DNA of 54,360 nucleotides, from positions 1 through 54,360 of the forward strand of contig JAHFTX010000015.1 in assembly GCA_023265395.1 (NCBI GenBank), given 5' to 3'. This DNA is from Thermoplasmata archaeon. Its GTDB lineage: Archaea; Thermoplasmatota; DTKX01; JAHFTX01. This document shows, one piece after another, positions 32,873 to 39,517 of the stretch; within the stretch, counting starts at the first letter, position 1; every line of letters starts with the position of its first letter. The notes below the pieces were generated by a model. That model was not told where the DNA came from. It saw only the letters and a list, made by a program, of their open reading frames with translations, and made no database searches. Made by a program: the position numbers and the translations under genes.

Positions 32873-32921
32873 CCGTTTGTGGTGGGGGGCCCAGCACGGG
32901 TCATCGAGGGGGTCTGTCCTG

Positions 32922-33797
32922 ATGGATGCGGTCCAACAACTGCCAGCGGTCATCGACGACGTGGCCCCCCGCTTGGCACGCCAGCCGCTGTGTCGATGGC
33001 ACAGCGGTAGCCGATGGGTGGTCGTCGCCGACCTCCACGGGGACCTCCCGGTCCTCGAGGCTGCGCTCGAGCTGTGGCACCGCCAGTTCGCCGACCACAA
33101 CCTCTGCTTCTTGGGCGACTACGTCGACCGCGGGCCCGATTCGCTGGAGGTCTTGCTCAGGGTGCTGCAGACGATGGCTGCACACCCCGAACGCGTCGTG
33201 CTCCTGCGCGGCAATCACGAGACGATCTCGGTGGCGCAGCGCTTTGGCACGGGGGCACAGCTGCGCGCACGCGACGCCACCAGGTTGTGGCCTGCGCTCG
33301 GACGGATATTCGCTGCACTCCCGCTGGCAGCGGTGCTCGATTCGAGCATCCTGGCCGTCCACGGCGGGCTGCCCAAGGACGCGCCAAGCCTCGATGCGCT
33401 CGGAGCTCACCCACACGACGACCCGGCGATCCGCAGCGAGGACCCGACCGACGGCACCCTCACCCAGTTCTTCTGGAACGACCCGGACCTGCAAGGAGGG
33501 GAGGGGTTCTCCCCCAACGACGGGCGCGGCGAAGGGGTCTGGCTCTTTGGCAGGCGCGTCCTATGTGACTATCTCGATGACCACGACCTCGTCGCGATGG
33601 TTCGAGGGCACCAACCCTTCCGCCAGGGATGGCGGAGCCTCTTCGATGGACGGTTGGTCTCCTTCCACACCAGCGGGCGCTATCCGCGGCCACTGCCGCC
33701 CCATCTGACCCTGCTGCAGGAGGGGCAGATGACGCCGCTGCGGCTGCCCGAGACGCTGTGGGATGGAGAGGACGCGGCGGCGTGGGACGAGGTCTAG
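32922..33797 (+). CDS. PPP-family metallophosphatase (serine/threonine or Ap4A type)
   Basis: A 291-residue cytoplasmic phosphatase with the full PPP signature: DLHGD (37-41), GDYVDRG (65-71), GNHE (97-100), an HGG at about 145 and a late RGHQP. These residues bind two metal ions. The order and spacing match PPP enzymes (PP1/PP2A, lambda phosphatase, bacterial PrpA, diadenosine tetraphosphatase). The C-terminal extension is acidic. Targets are unknown; archaeal PPP enzymes can dephosphorylate Ser/Thr proteins. The ATG at 32922 is preferred over an upstream GTG. The end overlaps EndA's stop in CTAG. Confidence 0.9.
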   Translation: MDAVQQLPAVIDDVAPRLARQPLCRWHSGSRWVVVADLHGDLPVLEAALELWHRQFADHNLCFLGDYVDRGPDSLEVLLRVLQTMAAHPERVVLLRGNHETISVAQRFGTGAQLRARDATRLWPALGRIFAALPLAAVLDSSILAVHGGLPKDAPSLDALGAHPHDDPAIRSEDPTDGTLTQFFWNDPDLQGGEGFSPNDGRGEGVWLFGRRVLCDYLDDHDLVAMVRGHQPFRQGWRSLFDGRLVSFHTSGRYPRPLPPHLTLLQEGQMTPLRLPETLWDGEDAAAWDEV

Positions 33798-34876
33798 GGT
33801 CGCATGCGACGCAACCGCACCCACTGCAGCGAGCGGGGCCGCACCCGCAGGAACAGCATCTCCTTGCGGACCCCGTGCGCAAGGCGCACCGCGCGGCTGA
33901 TGGCCGACCACTCCAGCCGTTCGTCGTGCCGCAGGACGTGGATCAGGTACTGCGCGTGGCAATGCTCGGGGTCGTCGTCGTAGCCGCGGAAATGCGTGCC
34001 GTACTTGAACCCGGTCTTGATGACCAGACCCCGCTCCCGCAACGCTCGGTAGGCGGCCAGGCGCAGCGCCAGGTCCGGTTGCCGCGCCGCAGCGCGCTCG
34101 TAGAGGGCCTTGCGCCCCAACGACCGCGGGCTCCGCGGCAGATGGACCGAGAGCCAACCCTCCTGCTGCAGGTAGAGCGCTTCGAGCAGCGAGAGCACCA
34201 CCTCACCGGCGAGGGCCCGCCCATACCACCCCTGCGCCTGCAGACGCTCGACGGCGCTGGCCTCACTGACGACCACGCGGTCGGTCAAGAGGGTCCCGAC
34301 GGCTGGCGGTGGGCTGGGCAGCGGCGCGACCGAACCCTTGGGCTCGGGCTCGTCGACATTGTAGAAGGTGACGTCCCCCTCCTCGTCGACGATGGCGATG
34401 TACGCCGCTGGCAACGCCGCCGCGCCGCGCAAGGTGGCTGCGAGGGCGACGAGCCGCTCGCTGTCGATGGGGTCGCGCTCGGAGGCGACCAGCACGCCGG
34501 CGCTGACCGAGCCGCGCGGCGGGCGCTCCCCGCGGGCGTAGAGGAGGAAGTGGAACGTCCCGCGGCTGACCCGCACGACGAATCCGCGTTCCCGCAGCTC
34601 GCGGTAGACCAGATACTCGACCTCCTTGCGCGCGGCACCTGCCGTCGCACCACCGGTGACCGCCAGCAGCTCGCCCATGGCCAACGACCTGCCCGCCGAG
34701 TCACGGACCTCAAGCCGGTCCGACGTCAGCAGGTAGAGCGCCTCGATCGGGTCGAGCAGCAGCCCACCACCGGGCTGGTTTGTGCCCGAGCAGCCCTTGT
34801 TGTAGAGACGGCTGCCGTCGGCGGCGTCGTCGATGTGCACCATGCCCGCTCGGAGCACGCCGACGATCGCGCCCAT
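33794..34876 (-). CDS. endA: tRNA-intron splicing endonuclease, fused (epsilon-like/alpha2-type long form)
   Basis: A 360-residue enzyme that cuts bulge-helix-bulge introns from pre-tRNA. The C-terminal 120 residues contain the catalytic triad: Tyr299 (FRGYDDDPEH), His307 (HAQYLIHV) and Lys338 (GVRKEM), spaced as in known EndA proteins. A first copy of the domain lies in the N-terminal half (DPIEALYLLTSD...ELRERGFVVRV) with no obvious triad, so it is the two-repeat form of about 350 residues seen in several euryarchaea, which works as a dimer. It implies intron-containing tRNAs elsewhere in this genome. The ATG at 34876 is divergent from the XRE gene. Confidence 0.92.
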   Translation of the reverse strand: MGAIVGVLRAGMVHIDDAADGSRLYNKGCSGTNQPGGGLLLDPIEALYLLTSDRLEVRDSAGRSLAMGELLAVTGGATAGAARKEVEYLVYRELRERGFVVRVSRGTFHFLLYARGERPPRGSVSAGVLVASERDPIDSERLVALAATLRGAAALPAAYIAIVDEEGDVTFYNVDEPEPKGSVAPLPSPPPAVGTLLTDRVVVSEASAVERLQAQGWYGRALAGEVVLSLLEALYLQQEGWLSVHLPRSPRSLGRKALYERAAARQPDLALRLAAYRALRERGLVIKTGFKYGTHFRGYDDDPEHCHAQYLIHVLRHDERLEWSAISRAVRLAHGVRKEMLFLRVRPRSLQWVRLRRMRP

Positions 34877-34981
34877 CGCATCGCCAGCGCCCGCCCCTGC
34901 TTTACGCCTTGGGGGGGAGCGAGGGGTGCGGCAGCGCTGCGCGTCAGGTCGGGCACGCGAAGGGGATTACCCGTGGTGTTC

Positions 34982-34989
34982 TTATAGAA
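34982..34989 (+). promoter_or_regulatory. TATA box for the XRE-type regulator
   Basis: TTATAGAA lies 23-30 bases before the ATG at 35012. This is the ideal spacing for a leaderless archaeal transcript. Confidence 0.6.
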
Positions 34990-35011
34990 GGGATTGTGTA
35001 CATACCATCGG

Positions 35012-35956
35012 ATGGCTGGCGACCGCGCTGCGTTGCTCCAGAAGGTCCGCACCATGCTGGCCCAGGCAGGGTTCTTCCTGACCGAGCCCGACCTGCGCAC
35101 CGTCGCCTTCGACTTGGTCGCTCGCCGCGATCGGGAGCTACGGATCGTCAAGGTCCTCACCAACATCGACGCGCTCAGCGCCACGGTCGCGCGGGACCTT
35201 CGGATCCTCTCGACCTATCTCAACGGCCGCCCGATGGTCGTGGGTGAGCGCTCCGCGGCCGGGCCGCTGGAGGAGGGCGTCGTCTATCTGCGCCACGGCA
35301 TCCCCATCGTCGAGTACTCGACGCTCTCGGACCTCTACCTCAAGGGCGTGCCGCCGTTCATCTTCGCCGCTCCAGGGGGGCCCTACGTCCAGATGAATGG
35401 CGAGCGGCTGCGCCACCTGCGCTACGAACGAGGGCTCAGTCTGGGCCAGCTCGCCGACGCTGCCGGGGTCTCGCGCAAGGCGATCCAGCTCTACGAGCAG
35501 GGCAAGAACGCGATGGTCGATGTCGCCGAGAAGCTCGAGGAGTACCTGGGGCAGCCGATGATCGCGCCCCTCGATCCCTTCTCGCTTGCTCAGGCGGAGA
35601 AGGGGCGCACCCGTGAGGACGGCCACCACTTCCGTGGGTTCCAGCGGCAGGTCGTCGACCAGCTGGAGGACCTCGGGTTCACCATGGCGTACCCCAAGAA
35701 GGCGAACATCGAGGCCATCAGCAACTCCAACGGCAGCATCCTGATCAGCGGCATCGGCGCGACCGCCCCGGAGATGCAGGAGCGCGGCCGCCTGCTCCAC
35801 CAGCTGCAGCGGGTCACGGAGAAGGACACGGTGCTCTTCCTCCAACGCCCCGGTGAGAAGCAGAACATCTCCGGCACCCCCGTGCTCTCCCGGGAGGACC
35901 TCGACCGGCTGGCCGACCCCAAGGCCATCCTCGAGCTGGTCAAGGAACGCAAGTAG
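35012..35956 (+). CDS. Archaeal XRE-type transcriptional regulator
   Basis: A 314-residue protein. An N-terminal alpha/beta domain (residues 1-120; ARRDRELRIVKVLTNIDALS) is followed by a Cro/C1-type helix-turn-helix at about 131-180 (ERLRHLRYERGLSLGQLADAAGVSRKAIQLYEQGKNAMVD... in part) and a C-terminal domain. This matches the archaeal 'putative HTH-type transcriptional regulatory protein' family, about 300-320 residues long. Its target is not known to me. A well-placed TATA box gives a leaderless ATG start at 35012; a GTG at 34994 is less likely. It heads a three-gene co-directional run (next genes at 35994 and 36809). Confidence 0.9.
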   Translation: MAGDRAALLQKVRTMLAQAGFFLTEPDLRTVAFDLVARRDRELRIVKVLTNIDALSATVARDLRILSTYLNGRPMVVGERSAAGPLEEGVVYLRHGIPIVEYSTLSDLYLKGVPPFIFAAPGGPYVQMNGERLRHLRYERGLSLGQLADAAGVSRKAIQLYEQGKNAMVDVAEKLEEYLGQPMIAPLDPFSLAQAEKGRTREDGHHFRGFQRQVVDQLEDLGFTMAYPKKANIEAISNSNGSILISGIGATAPEMQERGRLLHQLQRVTEKDTVLFLQRPGEKQNISGTPVLSREDLDRLADPKAILELVKERK

Positions 35957-35993
35957 GGAGGGGGCAACGATCGCCCGCGCGCAGCGTATCCCC

Positions 35994-36812
35994 TTGACGG
36001 ACCCGGGAGCGACCCTGCTGCCGCCGATCGGCAGCCTGGCCGACCCTGCGGGGAACGAGCGTGCCCTGCTCGTCGGGGTCATCCCTGGATTGCAGCGGGA
36101 GCGGTACCTGCTCGAGGCGCTCAGCGCCGACTACCAGCCCTCGGCGGTGGGCATCGCCGTGGCCCCCGAAGACCTGCAGGGATTGATCGCCCTCTTCGAG
36201 GACCCCTCGATGGACCCGCCGCTGGCGCTGACGACGCAGGAGGTGCTCTACGCTGAGCACCTGCGCACCTTCGGCCAAGTTCGCCTGCCACCACCCTGCT
36301 TCAGCGCCGCGGTGCGCATCGCCCGCTCCAAGCAGCTCGCTCTGCTCCCGCTGGACATGGACCACCCGTTGCACACCCGGGTGTTCACCACCCATGTGCG
36401 CACCAGCGAGCTCTGGCGCACCGCCCTGCGCACGGGCCGGCTTCGCCGAAAGCACCCCAAGGAGGGCGAGGATGCCCTGCAGTGGTGCCGCCGCTGGGAT
36501 GCGGCGATGACGCGCACGCGTGGGTACCGCGCCGTAGAGGAGCACCGCGAGCGCTTCATCGCCGAGGCGACCCAAGGTTTCGCGCAGAACGAGCAACGGC
36601 TCCTGGCGGTCATCGAGGCGCCGCGCCTGCCGGGGGTCCTTGCCCACCTGCGGTCCCATCCACAGGACGTCCACCTCGACGAGGAGGCGCCCATGCGCTG
36701 GAAGGAACGCCTGCGCACAGCGGCGGCCAAGGCCAGTGCGCACCAGCAAGACGCATCTGACCCTGCCCAGGGCGACCGCGTGGTCGGCTCAGTGGAGGAG
36801 GAGCTCGGATGA
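35994..36812 (+). CDS. Uncharacterised protein with weak TraB-like features
   Basis: A 272-residue soluble protein. Its layout echoes TraB: an N-terminal strand ALLVGVIPGL, a second strand AVGIAVAPEDLQGL, and RLLAVIEAPRLPGVLAHL near the end, where TraB has its GAGH strand; however the TraB histidines are missing. I treat this as a distant relative at best. The C-terminus is polar and helical (RWKERLRTAAAKASAHQQD). The start is uncertain: TTG at 35994 was chosen, while the frame stays open back to 35853 inside the preceding gene, and GGAGGGGG at 35957-35964 could serve a start just after it (an ATC is in place). Its stop overlaps the next gene's ATG (ATGA), so the pair is translationally coupled. 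Confidence 0.6.
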   Translation: MTDPGATLLPPIGSLADPAGNERALLVGVIPGLQRERYLLEALSADYQPSAVGIAVAPEDLQGLIALFEDPSMDPPLALTTQEVLYAEHLRTFGQVRLPPPCFSAAVRIARSKQLALLPLDMDHPLHTRVFTTHVRTSELWRTALRTGRLRRKHPKEGEDALQWCRRWDAAMTRTRGYRAVEEHRERFIAEATQGFAQNEQRLLAVIEAPRLPGVLAHLRSHPQDVHLDEEAPMRWKERLRTAAAKASAHQQDASDPAQGDRVVGSVEEELG

Positions 36813-39517
36813 GCCCGCCGCTGGGGCATCGTCTGCCCCCGGAAGCGACTGGCGCAGGCGCAACCTCCCCTCACGAAGAGGTGGCCGTGCCGGCGTTGAT
36901 GGGTCGCGAAGCCCTCCAGGGGCAGGTACGCGAGCGCCTCGACCGCGCAGGCAAGGGCGGTCCGCGCGTGGTGCTGCTGGTGGGTGACGCCGGGGTGGGC
37001 AAGAGCCTGCTCGCCCTGCGCACCCTCGAGCAACGGGGTGGTCGCTGGGTGCTCGGCCGCTGCCATGAGGGCGGTTCCCCCTATGCGACCTTCCGAGAGA
37101 TCTTCGATGCGCTCCAGATCCCTTTCCGAACACAGCGGGAACCCGCCGACCTCGATGCTGTGGTGCTGTTGGGTCCCAAGGGCGAGGTGATCGCTTCCGT
37201 CTGCTCCGACGAGGCGCTCGGCGAGGACCTGGGTGAGATCATCGTGACCATGCAGGCCTTCCTGGGCCAGACGCTCAACACCCAAGAGCAGTTGCGGGAG
37301 TTCCACATCAGCGGCAGCCGGGTGATCATCGAGGAGCTGCAGGGCCGTCGGCTGGTGGCGCTGACCGGCCACCGCTACGTCGAGCTGTCGGCGACGTTGC
37401 GCGAACAGCTGCGACGGCACATCGCCGATGGGCTCTCTGCCGAGGCGGCAGTGCAGGCGGTCGCGAACGCGACCTTCACGGTGCTGCGGGACGCTGCGGA
37501 GCTGCAGCAGCACCGAGAGCGGTTCTTCCGCTGGGCGACGCTGACGCTCTCCGAGGTCGCGGCCCAGGATGGTGCCGTCGTGCTGCTGCTCGACGACCTG
37601 CATTGGATCGACCCTGCCAGCTGGGCGCTCATCGAGCATCTGGTGCGCAGCCCGACTGCCGTGAGGGTGGTGGTGCTCGCCTGTGCGCGCGACTTCGAGC
37701 TGCTGGAGGTCCCATGGCTGCAGCAGGGGATCGAGTCGCTGGCCAACGAAGGGCTGCTCGAGCAGCTGAGCGTCCCGCCGCTCGATCGCGCCGGCGTGGC
37801 GGACTTCCTGAGCGCGCGCTACGGCGACCACCAGCTCCCCGAGCAGTTCGTCGAAGACCTCTACGCCAACACCCAGGGGAACCCCTTCTTCCTCGAGGAG
37901 TTCCTCGTCTCCCTCGAGGCTCAAGGCCGGCTCAGTCGCACCCCCAGAGGCTGGGTGCTGACCGGCACACTCGACCTCGAACTGCCCGATTCGGTGCGCG
38001 ACCTCGTCCTCACGCGCTTCGAGGACCTGCGCGGTCCGACCGCGCGCCTGCTGCAGCTGGCTGCGGTGATCGGCAGCGACTTGAGCGTCGATCTGCTCTC
38101 GGAGGTCAGCGGGCAGGACCCGGCCGTGGCGGAGCGCGCCCTCGAGGAGCTGCGCACCGCCGGCGTGCTGCGCAAGCGGGGCGCCCAGTATGTCTTCACG
38201 CACGCGCTCTTCCGCGAGGTCGCGTATCAGATGGTGGGCCCCAACCTGCTGCGGCGCATGCACCACCGGGTGGCCAGCGCGCTGGAGGGGCGCGACCGGG
38301 GTGACGACGAGGCGCTCGTCCACCAGCTGGCACACCACTTCGAGCGGGCGCGCCAGCCGCTCAAGGCGGTCCACTACCTCGTCGCCGCGGGCAACCATGC
38401 GCTGGCGACCCATGCCACCGAGCGCGCGGTGCGCGACTACCGGCTCGGGCTGCAGCTGCTCCAAGGGCATCAACGCGCACCGGCCGTCGAACGGGAGGAG
38501 GCGGTGGCGCACCTGCGACTGGCGCAGGCGCTGACGAGCCTGGGGCAGATGGACGAGGGGCTCACCCATGCCCAGCAGGCACGTGCCCTCGCCAAGACCA
38601 GTTCCTTCATCGACTTGCAGCAGGAGGCGGAGCTGCTGCTGGGCTGGGCCCAGGTCAACCGCTCCAACTGGACGCTGGCCAACATGCACTTCAAGCGGCT
38701 GCTCGAGGTGGGCGAGCGTCATGACATCCCCGCAGCGACGCTCGAGGGCTACCGAGGCATCAGCAAGGTGCTCGCTCGCTCGGGCAAGCTCGCCCGCGCC
38801 GAGGCCTACCTCCAGCTGGCCCTCGAGTCGGCCTCGGAGCGCGTGCCGGTGGTCCTGCGCGCCAACCTGCTGATCGACCTTGGTGCGCTCAAGCTGGCCA
38901 ACCGCGACGATGCCTCGGCGGCGCACCACTTCCAGGACGCCGCCAAGCTCGCCCAGGAGGCCAACGCCGACGGCTCCTACGCCCGGGCCAACCTCCACCT
39001 GGGGGAGCTCCTGCGGGTGCAGCAGCGCTGGGCCGAGAGCTCACGCGCCTACGAGAAGACCGTCCAGAGCGCACGACGCATCCACGACCTGCGACTCGAG
39101 GCGCTGGGAACCTCGGGGATGGGGATCGCCGCCCGCGGGCTGGGCAAGCTGCAGGAGAGCCAAGACCTGCTGGTCGGCGCCCTGCCCCGCTTCAAGCAGT
39201 TGCAGGAGCCCTTTGCCCTGGGGATCGTCTACCGTGAACTGGGCAAGTTGGCGCTGCTCAAGGACGAGACGGCAGCCGCGCGGAGCTACGCGGACCTGGC
39301 CTTGCTCACCCACCGGCCGCTGGGGATGCCGCCCGAACTGGCCGAGACGCTGCTGCTCTCGGCCAACATCGAGGCGCGCAGCGGGCGCCCAAGCGAATCT
39401 GCAGCGGCGATCGTGGCCGCGCGGGAGCACCTGCGAGGGCTGCGCATCCCCTGGCTCGAGCGCGCGCTCGGACAGTTCGAGACGGAACAGCAGCAGCAGG
39501 CGGACCCGAAGGCCTAG
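36809..39517 (+). CDS. Second large ATPase with inserted sensor domain and TPR array
   Basis: A 902-residue paralogue, in plan, of the protein at 8114. Walker A is GDAGVGKS (59-66) and Walker B VVLLLDDLHWID (257-268). Between them, at about 112-200, lies an alpha/beta insertion (LDAVVLLGPKGEVIAS ... IIVTMQAFLGQTL ... RVIIEELQGRRLVALTG) similar in pattern to that of the other protein, like longin/roadblock sensors. A winged-helix-like part (PDSVRDLVLTRFEDL) is followed by TPR-like helical repeats from about residue 500 to the end. The ATG at 36809 has GGAGGAG (36793-36799) at good distance and overlaps the previous stop by four bases. It forms an operon-like run with the XRE regulator and TraB-like gene, suggesting a common signalling unit. 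Stop shared with the convergent gene in CTAG. Confidence 0.8.
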   Translation: MSPPLGHRLPPEATGAGATSPHEEVAVPALMGREALQGQVRERLDRAGKGGPRVVLLVGDAGVGKSLLALRTLEQRGGRWVLGRCHEGGSPYATFREIFDALQIPFRTQREPADLDAVVLLGPKGEVIASVCSDEALGEDLGEIIVTMQAFLGQTLNTQEQLREFHISGSRVIIEELQGRRLVALTGHRYVELSATLREQLRRHIADGLSAEAAVQAVANATFTVLRDAAELQQHRERFFRWATLTLSEVAAQDGAVVLLLDDLHWIDPASWALIEHLVRSPTAVRVVVLACARDFELLEVPWLQQGIESLANEGLLEQLSVPPLDRAGVADFLSARYGDHQLPEQFVEDLYANTQGNPFFLEEFLVSLEAQGRLSRTPRGWVLTGTLDLELPDSVRDLVLTRFEDLRGPTARLLQLAAVIGSDLSVDLLSEVSGQDPAVAERALEELRTAGVLRKRGAQYVFTHALFREVAYQMVGPNLLRRMHHRVASALEGRDRGDDEALVHQLAHHFERARQPLKAVHYLVAAGNHALATHATERAVRDYRLGLQLLQGHQRAPAVEREEAVAHLRLAQALTSLGQMDEGLTHAQQARALAKTSSFIDLQQEAELLLGWAQVNRSNWTLANMHFKRLLEVGERHDIPAATLEGYRGISKVLARSGKLARAEAYLQLALESASERVPVVLRANLLIDLGALKLANRDDASAAHHFQDAAKLAQEANADGSYARANLHLGELLRVQQRWAESSRAYEKTVQSARRIHDLRLEALGTSGMGIAARGLGKLQESQDLLVGALPRFKQLQEPFALGIVYRELGKLALLKDETAAARSYADLALLTHRPLGMPPELAETLLLSANIEARSGRPSESAAAIVAAREHLRGLRIPWLERALGQFETEQQQQADPKA

